NCBI GenBank assembly: GCA_038209365.1
Contig: JBBQXS010000003.1
Location: 1 to 64,000 of the forward strand
Length of the DNA stretch: 64,000 bases
Source: DASQHW01 sp038209365
GTDB taxonomy: Bacteria > Actinomycetota > Acidimicrobiia > IMCC26256 > PALSA-610
Direction of reading: 5' to 3'
Shown here piece after piece: positions 25,499 to 33,575 of this stretch (position 1 is the first letter of the stretch; every line of letters starts with the position of its first letter). Below the pieces are notes generated by a model. The model had not been told where the DNA came from, did no database searches, and saw nothing but the letters and a program-made list of their open reading frames with translations. Both the position numbers and the translations under genes were made by a program.

Positions 25499-26344
25499 TC
25501 AGGTTTCGGTGACGCGTCGGAAACGCGCCTCGATCATCGAATAGCAGCCGAACGCGAACAACCCGAATGCGAGTACGCAAAGCAGGAACGGCCCCCATGT
25601 GCCGTGCACCACTCGCCGCAACGCGCCATCGAGTCCGACCGCCTCTTTCGCGTCGAACTGCCATCCGGCGCGGGCGATGAAGACGCCGATGAGACCGAAC
25701 ACAGTCCCACGCCCCAACCAGCCTGCCCACGCCACGACTCGTACCAAGCGCCTCGTCGACGCCGAAATGCCCTCGAGGTCGAGTCGCTCCCGCCACTTCT
25801 CGGTGACCGCGCGATAGACGAAGGATGCCCCGCCGATGACGAGCGCGGCCCCGACCACGGCAACGAGGACGCGACCGCCGGGCCAGCCGAGCACCCGTGC
25901 GGTCCATTCCTGCTGCTGACGGTTGCCGTTCTTCTTCGCCGCCGACGCGGCGCGGCGGATCGTCTCGAAGGCGGACCACGCGAGCACGCCGTATACCGAA
26001 GCGCGGAACAAGTATGCGACGCGCTTGGCCCACGTCTTGGCGCTCGCATCGTCGTCGACAACGACCACCCGTACCAGCATCCAGATGCAATAGCCCGCGA
26101 ATCCGACAGCGAGCGCGGCGAGAAGCCCCTCGCCGAACGGCTGACGCGCTACAGCCAACAGCGCACCGTTCTTGTCTGCAGCCTCACGCGCGTCTCCAAA
26201 CGCGATACAGAGCGCCAGCACGGCGACCACCATGTACAGCACGCCGCGCGCGGCGAGACCGATACGAGCCGACGTGCGAACGACGGGATGACGCGCGGCT
26301 TCGCGTGTATCAGCCTCGACTCCGCGCCAAGCCGTCGAGGTCAT
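25499..26344 (-). CDS. DUF1206 membrane protein
   Basis: 281 residues from ATG 26344 with six hydrophobic helices arranged as three similar pairs (ARIGLAARGVLYMVVAVLAL, KRVAYLFRASVYGVLAWSAF, WAGWLGRGTVFGLIGVFIAR). This internal threefold repeat with an R-x2-G-x5-G helix is the DUF1206 pattern. Function is unknown in the family. It is the first gene of the likely pair with the PAP2-kinase fusion. Confidence 0.9.
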   Translation of the reverse strand: MTSTAWRGVEADTREAARHPVVRTSARIGLAARGVLYMVVAVLALCIAFGDAREAADKNGALLAVARQPFGEGLLAALAVGFAGYCIWMLVRVVVVDDDASAKTWAKRVAYLFRASVYGVLAWSAFETIRRAASAAKKNGNRQQQEWTARVLGWPGGRVLVAVVGAALVIGGASFVYRAVTEKWRERLDLEGISASTRRLVRVVAWAGWLGRGTVFGLIGVFIARAGWQFDAKEAVGLDGALRRVVHGTWGPFLLCVLAFGLFAFGCYSMIEARFRRVTET

Positions 26345-26420
26345 GGCTTCCGTATGCCCGGAGCACACACCGCGCAAACCGCGCGCACTTGGGCTCGGGG
26401 CGGCGGATCCGACCGGCGAA

Positions 26421-26555
26421 GGCGCGCGTCATACGTGCGCGCGCCTCGTCGACAACGCGACGCGCTGTTGGGGATTCAACAGCTCCGGTCAGCTCGGTGA
26501 TGGAAGCATGACGTCAACGTCGCTACCAGTCGCCGTGAAGAGCGAGAACGGCACC
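26421..26555 (+). pseudogene. RCC1-repeat fragment
   Basis: The frame reads HTCARLVDNATRCWGFNSSG and then QLGDGSMTSTSLPVAVKSENGTG. This is almost exactly one bacterial RCC1 repeat of the kind HTCALLSDGTVKCWGxNxxGQLGxG, cut off on both sides. There is no signal peptide or repeat series around it. It is a relic of a secreted beta-propeller gene, left between the DUF1206 gene start and the S15 peptidase end. Confidence 0.65.
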
Positions 26556-26560
26556 GGGTT

Positions 26561-28927
26561 TCACTGCGCGGTCGTGTTGTTCACGATTGCGCGGTAAGGC
26601 CGGCACGGCTGGTTGCGAAGGCTCGGGCACGGCGGAAGCGCCGTCGGCACACTCACGCCGGGAACGACCGGTAGGACGAGGCTCGACGGCATGGAGTTGG
26701 AGAAGGCGATCGAGACGTTCCCGCTGCCGGTCGGCTGCGTCTGACCGAAGGACCACACTGGTTGCGTGCCGTTCGGCGCGGCGATCGTCACTCGGATGCG
26801 CGACCCCGCGCGGTACGCGTGGCCCTCGTAGTAAAGCGGCACGACAACCTTGACGAACTGCCCGGCCGGCATGGGAGAAGCGTCGGCCGCCGTGAAGGTG
26901 GGGATCGGCTCGAGCGCCGTGCTCAGCCGCTTGAACATGTTGCTCGAGTTGGTCGAGAGCTTGCGTTCGCTCGCGCGGATCCAGCCGTTCTGGACGAACG
27001 TCTCTTTCCCGTCCGGACGCACCTCGCTGATCGTGGCTTGCAGATCGACGTCGGGGGTCGATGATCGCACCCAGAGGTGTACGGCGCCGCTGCCGATGAC
27101 CGTCGTAGCCGACGTGAGTGGCGCCGAGACGTACGAGACAGCGCTGCCCGATGGTTGTTGCTGCCAGTTCCATTGCCACTGGGACGCGTTGCCCCACAAC
27201 CCGCCCCCACCGGTGTTGCTCCCGTAGTCGGTGAGTGGCAGGGCGTGCGCGTTCGCGCTGAACCAGTTGATCCCTCCGCTTGCGGGCGGGGTGTTGCCGA
27301 GCACTCCATTCCGCCCGAAGTACCAGGTGCGCGCGGTGGTGCCCGGAATCGGCAAGGACGAGAAGTCCTTCACAAACCCGGGATAGGGATCGCCCGGGTT
27401 CGAGCTCGCGCCGGGCGATGAACCGGCGCCGTTGTCGAACAGCACCCGAACGCGCGGGAGCTGGTTGAACGCGGCGAGGGCCTCGTCATATGTCGGGATC
27501 GACTGGATGGGGTCGACCGGCAGCGTCACCACGTCGGACTGCGGGAGTCCCATCGCCGCCTGGTAGATGACCGGAGCGGCCGCCCGGGGGATTGCCGCGT
27601 TCTCGATTGGTGCTCGGTGCGCGACGAACAATTGCAAGAAGTCGTACCAGCGGTTGAAGGTGTACGGGTCGAGCGAGTCGATATGAGCGCCGTTGGTGAA
27701 GGTGAACCACTTCTGATTCGTCCCGGTGAATTTCCGGACCAGTTCCGGGCAGTGTCCCCCCGTCTGTTCGTCCTGCCACTGGCAGGAGATGAACACCGGC
27801 ACGTTGATCTTGTGGACGAAGGTGACGGGGTCGAGTGGGTCGGCGACCGCTGGGTTGTAGTGCGAATTGGCTGCGATCTTCGCGCTCAGGTCGGCCGCCT
27901 CGCCGTGAAGCACCTGATTGGCCGCGCACGTCGTATCGCCACCTTGGATCCGCTCGTATGCCCAGGGCTGTCCGCTGTTCGGTCCGGCGGGGAGAGCCTC
28001 GTGCTGGCGCTCCTCGGCCCAGGCGACGGCAAAGCCGGTATTGAGGATGCCACCCGGATAGAGCGTCGTGGCCGTGGCGTCGAGGACCGAAAGCGGTGAG
28101 ATGGCCTCGAGGCTCGGCGGCTGGAGCTGTGCCGTGAACAGCTGGCTGATCCCCCCGTAGGAGATCCCCATCATCCCGACCTTGTGATCCCGCACCCACG
28201 GTTGGCGGGCGATCGTCTCGATCACGTCGTACCCGTCGAGGCTCTGAAGCGGCTCGAAGAAATCGAACGCGCCACCCGAGCAGCCGGTGCCGCGCATGTT
28301 CACGTCGACGACCGCGAAGCCCATCAGGTTCGCGAGGACCGCGATCCCGCTGTCCGGTCCCGCTGGGTTGGCGTACCCGTAACCCGAGTATTCGATCAGC
28401 GTTGGGTACGGCGGAGCGTAAGCCGGGCCACTTGGAATAGGCGTGCCCGGCGGCAGGCCGGGCTGGCCCGCCGGGCTTGTCGGCGGGTGCACGTTGATGG
28501 CGAGCTTCGTCCCGTCACGGGTGGTGAGGTACCCGTATCCATTGTCGGGAATCGACTGGTTGTAGTTCCCCGGGTTCCAGGGCGCCGCCGCTTCTGAGTG
28601 CACCGTGAGCATCCCTGATCTCAGCCCATCAGAGTCCCGGCGTACGCGGTAACCGCTGGCCGGCGGCACGTTCCGAAAGAGCAGCCCGCCGAGCGAGTTG
28701 GCACGCTGTGTCTTGAGGATCTGTCCGGCGGGAGTGATGAGCGACATCTGAGCGGAGGGCGCGAGGCCGGTGACGTACACCTGTTTGGCGCTTCCGACCG
28801 CGCGAAAGTTCGGCGTCGCGGCGGAAGCGGGGGTGGCTGCCATCGAACCAGCGACAAGCGAAGCGCTCATCAACACCATTGCAAGTGCCCACGCGCTTCG
28901 TCGTGTCGTCGGTCGCGTTCTCGACAT
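26561..28927 (-). CDS. Secreted CocE/NonD-family S15 peptidase/acyl hydrolase
   Basis: 788 residues from ATG 28927. A signal peptide (SAWALAMVLMSASLVAGSM, cleavage likely near TPASA) precedes an extra N-terminal beta region. The alpha/beta hydrolase core then has nucleophile GISYGG and RGTGCSGGAF near the oxyanion hole, a likely acid in CQWQDEQTGG and His in NGAHIDS. The C-terminal beta-sandwich of the X-Pro dipeptidyl-peptidase family (VHLWVRSSTPDVDLQATI) is complete. Family members cleave X-Pro dipeptides, cocaine-type esters or acyl groups; the natural substrate cannot be told. Exported, possibly alongside the S8 peptidase for nutrient acquisition. Confidence 0.93.
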   Translation of the reverse strand: MSRTRPTTRRSAWALAMVLMSASLVAGSMAATPASAATPNFRAVGSAKQVYVTGLAPSAQMSLITPAGQILKTQRANSLGGLLFRNVPPASGYRVRRDSDGLRSGMLTVHSEAAAPWNPGNYNQSIPDNGYGYLTTRDGTKLAINVHPPTSPAGQPGLPPGTPIPSGPAYAPPYPTLIEYSGYGYANPAGPDSGIAVLANLMGFAVVDVNMRGTGCSGGAFDFFEPLQSLDGYDVIETIARQPWVRDHKVGMMGISYGGISQLFTAQLQPPSLEAISPLSVLDATATTLYPGGILNTGFAVAWAEERQHEALPAGPNSGQPWAYERIQGGDTTCAANQVLHGEAADLSAKIAANSHYNPAVADPLDPVTFVHKINVPVFISCQWQDEQTGGHCPELVRKFTGTNQKWFTFTNGAHIDSLDPYTFNRWYDFLQLFVAHRAPIENAAIPRAAAPVIYQAAMGLPQSDVVTLPVDPIQSIPTYDEALAAFNQLPRVRVLFDNGAGSSPGASSNPGDPYPGFVKDFSSLPIPGTTARTWYFGRNGVLGNTPPASGGINWFSANAHALPLTDYGSNTGGGGLWGNASQWQWNWQQQPSGSAVSYVSAPLTSATTVIGSGAVHLWVRSSTPDVDLQATISEVRPDGKETFVQNGWIRASERKLSTNSSNMFKRLSTALEPIPTFTAADASPMPAGQFVKVVVPLYYEGHAYRAGSRIRVTIAAPNGTQPVWSFGQTQPTGSGNVSIAFSNSMPSSLVLPVVPGVSVPTALPPCPSLRNQPCRPYRAIVNNTTAQ

Positions 28928-29071
28928 TCCGTCCCCGCCTTCCTGGACGTCCGGGCCCCACCGAATCAAGCCGGGCGATACCCAACCGCTTGAGTGTCTA
29001 ATCGATGTCGCCGGCAAAGGCAGTGAATCCGGCCCGGTTTTCCGGGACGCTCCGCGGTGCACGCTCCTCGT

Positions 29072-29659
29072 CTACAGCGCGCGGCCATCTTTCTTCGCTG
29101 TGAACCGGGCGACGAGACCGCCGAACGACGGCTTGGTCACCGCGCTGACGCCCCCCAGCCCGTCGAGCACCCCTCGGAGGTCGGCGTGACGCATGAGCCG
29201 CGTGTTCTGCTCGCGCCGGTGCAGGATGCCACCCGCGCCATCAGCGAGCAGGTCGTAGCCGATGAGCCGGCCTCCCGGTCGCAGCATCCGCGCCGCCTCG
29301 ACGAAGGCCTGTTCCCATTGAAGGACGTGGTGCAGCATGATGAACGACAGCACGGCGTCGAACGAGCCATCCGGGAACGGCAGGGCGGTCGCGTCGGCTT
29401 GTCGTACGTCTGCGCGAGAGCCGAAATCGGAGAGCCGTCTCCGGGCGACCTCCACCATCGACTCGTCGAAGTCGGTGGCGGTGAGGCGCACGTCGGGAAA
29501 CCTTCGCAGTGTCTCAGCGGCCATCGCTCCGCTGCCGCAGCCGATCTCGAGGACATCGCCGCGCAGCTCGTTTCCCTGCAGTGCCCATGGCAGCACGACG
29601 TGACCAGCGAAGAATCGCCACGGCGCGCTCCGGCACGTGAACTGCGCGACGTGTGACAT
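29072..29659 (-). CDS. Class I SAM-dependent methyltransferase
   Basis: 195 residues with motif I VLEIGCGSGAMAAE near residues 39-52, an acidic strand end (LTATDFDESM), motif ADATALPFPDGSFDAVLSF and the post-motif MLRPGGRLIGYDLL. It starts at ATG 29659; a GTG nine bases earlier also fits. It is divergent from the ArsR-ArsC fusion gene with about 170 bases between, so the two may share control, but nothing in the sequence marks arsenic as substrate. Confidence 0.88.
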   Translation of the reverse strand: MSHVAQFTCRSAPWRFFAGHVVLPWALQGNELRGDVLEIGCGSGAMAAETLRRFPDVRLTATDFDESMVEVARRRLSDFGSRADVRQADATALPFPDGSFDAVLSFIMLHHVLQWEQAFVEAARMLRPGGRLIGYDLLADGAGGILHRREQNTRLMRHADLRGVLDGLGGVSAVTKPSFGGLVARFTAKKDGRAL

Positions 29660-29798
29660 CTCAGGCACGCTGCCTCCGACCGGGGCGCTACAACGCGTCG
29701 CCGAGGAAAGCATCGCGGCGGGAGACGCTTGCCGCGCGACCCGTGCGAGCACCCTAGCCGGAGCTCCTACCGGCACGTCCACCAGCCCTGGTAGATAC

Positions 29799-29814
29799 AT
29801 CAATCTCGATTGAT
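29799..29814. promoter_or_regulatory. ArsR-type operator palindrome
   Basis: ATCAATC-TC-GATTGAT is a perfect 7+2+7 palindrome ending 13 bases before ATG 29828 of the ArsR-ArsC fusion gene, in an AT-rich pocket of otherwise G/C-rich DNA. ArsR-family repressors bind such inverted repeats over their own promoters, so autoregulation is likely. Confidence 0.75.
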
Positions 29815-29827
29815 TGAATACAGCGGC

Positions 29828-30661
29828 ATGCGTTACGCTTTCCTCGTGGATGGAAGCGCCGCCGGCCGCCTTGTTGATGGCGAGCCACCGAGGTTCTTGC
29901 AGCTGGTCGCGCATCCGGTTCGTTGGCGACTGCTGCGGGAGCTGGTGTACAGCGACCGGGCGGTGTGGGAGCTGACGCAACTGCTGGGCGAGCGGCAGAG
30001 TCTGGTGTCGTACCACCTTCGTCAGCTGCGAGCCGAGGGGCTGGTGTCCGTGCGTCGCAGTTCGGCCGATGGGCGCGACAGCTACTACACGGTCGATCTC
30101 GTGCATTGCGAAGCGTTGCTGCAGGCGGCCGGCGGCGCGCTGCACCCGGGGCTGCGGCTCGTGCCGGCCTCCTCCGCAGTACGACGAGCCCGCGGTCGGC
30201 GGGGTCGCAGGAAGCGGGTCTTGTTCTTGTGCTCTGGGAACAGCGCACGCTCACAGATCGCCGAGGCGCTACTCGAGCAGATGTCGGAGGGCACGATCAG
30301 AGCCGTATCCGCGGGCAGCAATCCGAAGCCCCTTCATCCCAATGCGGTGCGGGTCATGAAGACGCGTGGCATCGACATCAGCGCCAACCGAACCAAGCAC
30401 CTGAACAAGTTCGTGTCTCAGCGGTTCGACTTCGTGATCACGCTTTGCGACCGCGTCCGCGAGGTCTGTCCCGACTTCCCGTCCCACCCGAACCTCGTGC
30501 ACTGGAGCGTTCCCGACCCCGCGCTCGAGGGCGCGAACGACCGCGCGAGTTATCCCGCGTTCGAACGGACTGCGTGTGAGCTCGAGACCCGCATCGCGTT
30601 CCTACTGACTCTGCTGGACGAACCATCGATGACCAGGAGGTCGACTCATGCCGAACGATGA
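29828..30661 (+). CDS. ArsR-family regulator fused to arsenate reductase (ArsC, LMW-phosphatase type)
   Basis: 277 residues in two domains. Residues about 15-95 are a winged helix of the ArsR family (HPVRWRLLRELV, helix-turn-helix LGERQSLVSYHLRQLRAEGLV, wing SSADGRDSYYTVDL). Residues about 130-265 are a low-molecular-weight-phosphatase-like arsenate reductase: P-loop LFLCSGNSARSQIAEAL (CX5R), redox pair LCDRVREVC spaced as in thioredoxin-coupled ArsC, and HWSVPDPA with the acid Asp. One protein may both sense arsenic and reduce arsenate to arsenite in the cytoplasm. No ArsB/Acr3 exporter is adjacent. The 3' end overlaps the next gene by 14 bases. Confidence 0.93.
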   Translation: MRYAFLVDGSAAGRLVDGEPPRFLQLVAHPVRWRLLRELVYSDRAVWELTQLLGERQSLVSYHLRQLRAEGLVSVRRSSADGRDSYYTVDLVHCEALLQAAGGALHPGLRLVPASSAVRRARGRRGRRKRVLFLCSGNSARSQIAEALLEQMSEGTIRAVSAGSNPKPLHPNAVRVMKTRGIDISANRTKHLNKFVSQRFDFVITLCDRVREVCPDFPSHPNLVHWSVPDPALEGANDRASYPAFERTACELETRIAFLLTLLDEPSMTRRSTHAER

Positions 30662-31034
30662 GATGGTCAATGTCCGTTACATGGTCGACGACGTCGACGA
30701 GGCGATCGCCTTCTACACCAAGCTCCTCGGTTTCGAGCTGTTGACGAGCGCATCGCCCGCCTTCGCCGATGTCAAGCTGGGCAACTTGCGGCTGCTGCTC
30801 GCGGGGCCGACAAGCTCTGCGGGACGGCCGATGCCCGACGGTCGCAAGCCCGGACCCGGGGGTTGGAACCGGATCCACTTCGTCATTGACGACATCGGTG
30901 CCGAGGTTGCGCGGCTGCGCGACGGGGGCGCGACATTCCGCAACGACATCGTGACGGGGCCGGGTGGGAAACAGATCCTCCTCGAGGACCCGTCGGGCAA
31001 CGTGGTCGAGCTCTTCCAGCCGGCCGGGCGCTAA
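30648..31034 (+). CDS. VOC/glyoxalase-family protein
   Basis: 128 residues forming one vicinal-oxygen-chelate module pair: VNVRYMVDDVDEAIAFYTKLLGF at the N-terminus, metal-type His in NRIHFVIDDIG and Glu in GNVVELFQPA. ATG 30648 lies inside the end of the ArsR-ArsC gene, so the two are translationally coupled. ArsI C-As lyases are VOC proteins in arsenic operons, but the vicinal cysteines of ArsI are absent, so a general glyoxalase or resistance role is safer. Confidence 0.88.
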   Translation: MPNDEMVNVRYMVDDVDEAIAFYTKLLGFELLTSASPAFADVKLGNLRLLLAGPTSSAGRPMPDGRKPGPGGWNRIHFVIDDIGAEVARLRDGGATFRNDIVTGPGGKQILLEDPSGNVVELFQPAGR

Positions 31035-31054
31035 CCGACACGAGCCAAGCGTGA

Positions 31055-31453
31055 TCAGCTTCGGGCTTTGGACTTGTTCAGGGTCACGGCGGCGCGAACG
31101 AGAGCCTTCAACGCCTTCTCGTCTATCTTCTCGCCCTCGCGGAAGTCGATTGCACGCCTTGTGTTTCCGTCAAGACTGGAGTTGAAGAGGCCCGAAGGAT
31201 CCTTCAGAGCCGCACCTTTGGCGAAAGTCATCTTCACGACGTTCTTGTACGTCTCGCCGGTGCAGATCAATCCGTCGTGCGACCACACCGGAACCCCTCT
31301 CCACTTCCACTCCTCGACGACGTCGGGATCGGCCTCCTTGACCAGGGCACGCAGCCGGCCGAGCATCGTGCCCCGCCAGTCGTCCAGCTCCTTGATTCTC
31401 GCGTCGATCAGCTGAGAAGGAGACTTGCTTTGCTGCGACCCGCTCTTCTTCAT
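31055..31453 (-). CDS. DUF1801 domain protein
   Basis: 132 residues. The core VVEEWKWRGVPVWSHDGLICTGETYKNVVKMTFAKGAAL (residues about 45-85, read in parts) is the DUF1801/YdhG signature, a small alpha-beta fold of unknown function. The C-terminus is helical and lysine rich (KALKALVRAAVTLNKSKARS). Convergent with the VOC gene, 20 bases apart. The stretch 31454-31744 behind it contains no gene I can support. Confidence 0.85.
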   Translation of the reverse strand: MKKSGSQQSKSPSQLIDARIKELDDWRGTMLGRLRALVKEADPDVVEEWKWRGVPVWSHDGLICTGETYKNVVKMTFAKGAALKDPSGLFNSSLDGNTRRAIDFREGEKIDEKALKALVRAAVTLNKSKARS

Positions 31454-31744
31454 GCCGTCTCTGATCCTTCTTCCCGCGGCTTTGACAAATGGGGATCACC
31501 CGTCATTGTGAAACCACCACCGTACGCGCCTCGAGCCGCGTAGTCCTTCGGACGGAGGTTTCCATAGACATGCGCGTCCCAACTTGCCATCAGTTGCCGT
31601 CCCGGCCGGTCCAACGACGCCACCACTGAGGCCGCGCGGAGTGCTCCGCGCTCTCGAGAAGCGTGGCGACTCGCACACGACCGTTTTCCTCGCGGGTCAT
31701 CAGCACACCATTTGCTCGTCGGAAGTACTTGCGAAGCCGGCGTC

Positions 31745-32359
31745 TCATGCGCCCAGCCTACGACCACCGGCAGGAACCCCTACCTCAATCTGAGCGTGAG
31801 TTCCCCTCGTGGCGATCACGGGCAGGAACGCGGTGCCGGCGGTCACGAACAACGCGCCACTCGCACCGAACACCGTGTATTGGCTTTCGACGTCTATCCC
31901 GCTTGCGGTCGTGATCGCCCAGCCGAGTGCCCAGAGCATGCTCAGCGTCGGGGCGCACGCGAACGCGACGCCGCCGATACGCTCGCGCAACACCACTGCC
32001 TGAGCGATCCCGATCGCGAGACCGCAGATCGCCCCCTGGACGACGAGGTCGCCCATGCTCGTCCCGTAGCCCACTGCGGCCGCGCCGAACCCGAGCCCGA
32101 CCGCGAATCCAGCGCCGGTCGCCGCGATCCACTGGCGTGCCGGAGGACCGTTCGTTCCCAGGCCCCACGACTGGATGGCGCCGAGGATCACGCCGCTGAT
32201 AGCGCCGCCGACGACCGCCGCGACCACCCCGTCGACCGGGCCGGACACGAGCTTTGCAACCAGGCCGCCCAGGGGGAAGCCGAGGAACGTGGGAAGCCAG
32301 CGAAGTGCACTTCGCTGCCATGTCACTGGCTTGGTTGTGGTGCGTTCACGGACGTGCAT
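31745..32359 (-). CDS. Small polytopic membrane protein
   Basis: 204 residues from ATG 32359. Five or six glycine-rich hydrophobic helices (FLGFPLGGLVAKLV, GVVAAVVGGAISGVILGAI, QWIAATGAGFAVGLGFGAAA, LVVQGAICGLAIGIAQAVVL, PTLSMLWALGWAITTASG) form most of the chain. The glycine zippers are typical of actinobacterial membrane proteins of unknown role. It is 50 bases downstream of the DUF4386-like gene and likely in the same leftward operon. Confidence 0.78.
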   Translation of the reverse strand: MHVRERTTTKPVTWQRSALRWLPTFLGFPLGGLVAKLVSGPVDGVVAAVVGGAISGVILGAIQSWGLGTNGPPARQWIAATGAGFAVGLGFGAAAVGYGTSMGDLVVQGAICGLAIGIAQAVVLRERIGGVAFACAPTLSMLWALGWAITTASGIDVESQYTVFGASGALFVTAGTAFLPVIATRGTHAQIEVGVPAGGRRLGA

Positions 32360-32409
32360 TGTGTGCTCCCGTCGATAAGGTCGAGCAGAGATGAAGCGGG
32401 CGTTGGTCG

Positions 32410-33117
32410 TCACGACGTCACCGCGACCGGAACCGGGGCCGGCGAGGTGGCAGTGCGGCGCGCGTGAACCAAGATCACGACCGCAAGTGCGACCAGCCAC
32501 ACGCTCCACAGGATGTACCCGAAGAAGTTCGCGGTATCGATGGCCGACACGCTGAGCGGCGAGAACACACCGACGAACACGAGGACCGCGGACGTCACGC
32601 CGAGCACCTGGAACCAGCGGCCGGCGTAGCGACGACCGAGTGCGACGACGACAAGCACGGTCCACGCGGCGGTGAGCGCGTAGCCGAGGGTCTCGCCGAT
32701 CGCGGTGCCGAGGACGTCGCTCACGCTCGTGAACGTGTCTCGGGCGTCGCGCGCGATTGCAGGGTTACTGCTCGCCGCATCGGACGCGTACCCGGGGACG
32801 AGGAGCGGCCAACGCAGCAAGCCGACGACCTGCACGATGGCCGCGGTGACGCCGACCGGCACCGCGATGCGCATCGCCTTCTGCGCCGACAGTCGACCAA
32901 CTCCGATCGCGATCGGAGCGAGCAACGCCGCCGAGAACGCGAGCACGAGGAACCAGCCCCTCACCGCGCCTTGCGAGTCGCGAAACGACGCGAGCACTCT
33001 GCCCGCGGGCTCGTCGAGGACATCGGGATAGTTGAAGATGCTGCCGAGAGCGGTGAAGCCCACGTTGGCCAAGACGGCTGCGAGGATCAACAGCGTCGCA
33101 GTGAGCTTGCGGTTCAT
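32410..33117 (-). CDS. DUF4386-like membrane protein
   Basis: 235 residues from ATG 33117 with six hydrophobic helices. The N-terminal region TLLILAAVLANVGFTALGSIFNYPDVL and the loop LLRWPLLVPGYA fit the DUF4386 pattern. Function unknown. ATG overlaps the stop of the preceding gene by four bases (ATGA). Second gene of a three-gene leftward operon whose first promoter faces the AfsR-type regulator. Confidence 0.82.
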   Translation of the reverse strand: MNRKLTATLLILAAVLANVGFTALGSIFNYPDVLDEPAGRVLASFRDSQGAVRGWFLVLAFSAALLAPIAIGVGRLSAQKAMRIAVPVGVTAAIVQVVGLLRWPLLVPGYASDAASSNPAIARDARDTFTSVSDVLGTAIGETLGYALTAAWTVLVVVALGRRYAGRWFQVLGVTSAVLVFVGVFSPLSVSAIDTANFFGYILWSVWLVALAVVILVHARRTATSPAPVPVAVTS

Positions 33118-33479
33118 GACGTCTCCTTGTTCGAGGTCGGGTTGTGCGGGGTCGTGCGTTGCTGACTGGCGGCAGCGATCCAGGCGACGAGGACGCTGTC
33201 GGGATGGTCGACGAGGTGGTCCCGGGCGAGCGCGTCGACGAGGTCGCGCTCGCCGCGCAGATGCGCGATGGCAATGGCCACCAGCTGACGGTCGCGGGTC
33301 TTGACCGCCACTCCCCCGGCCCGGTCGATGAGGTCGTCTCCGTCGGCGGCGAAGAGGGCCGCCGCGACCAGGATCATGGGATCGTCGCTTGTTCGTGACG
33401 CCTCGACGATCGCGGCGATTGCCGCGGCGTCGCCGACCACCAGTTGGTGGATCAGCTGTTCTGGGTGGCTCGCGGGCAT
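33114..33479 (-). CDS. Small helical hypothetical protein
   Basis: 121 residues from ATG 33479, strongly helical and acidic (QLIHQLVVGDAAAIAAIVEA, ALFAADGDDLIDRAGG, HLRGERDLVDALARDHL). The repeating helix pairs and many Ala/Asp residues suggest a small scaffold or a TPR-like protein. No family recognised. Translationally coupled to the downstream DUF4386-like gene and divergent from the AfsR-type regulator. Confidence 0.7.
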   Translation of the reverse strand: MPASHPEQLIHQLVVGDAAAIAAIVEASRTSDDPMILVAAALFAADGDDLIDRAGGVAVKTRDRQLVAIAIAHLRGERDLVDALARDHLVDHPDSVLVAWIAAASQQRTTPHNPTSNKETS

Positions 33480-33575
33480 GGGGACATCGTCGAGGGAGGC
33501 GATGACACTTCGCTGACACCGGGTTGACAGGGACGAACCTTGGGGCCGTCGCGGGGCCGGCCGTACACTCTCGAC

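Noticed and set aside
30648..31034. VOC gene as ArsI (C-As lyase)
   Set aside because: The vicinal Cys pair expected for ArsI is absent.
31450..31767. Minus-strand frame between DUF1801 and the next gene
   Set aside because: No recognised motif, no good ribosome site, partly overlaps both neighbours; left unannotated.
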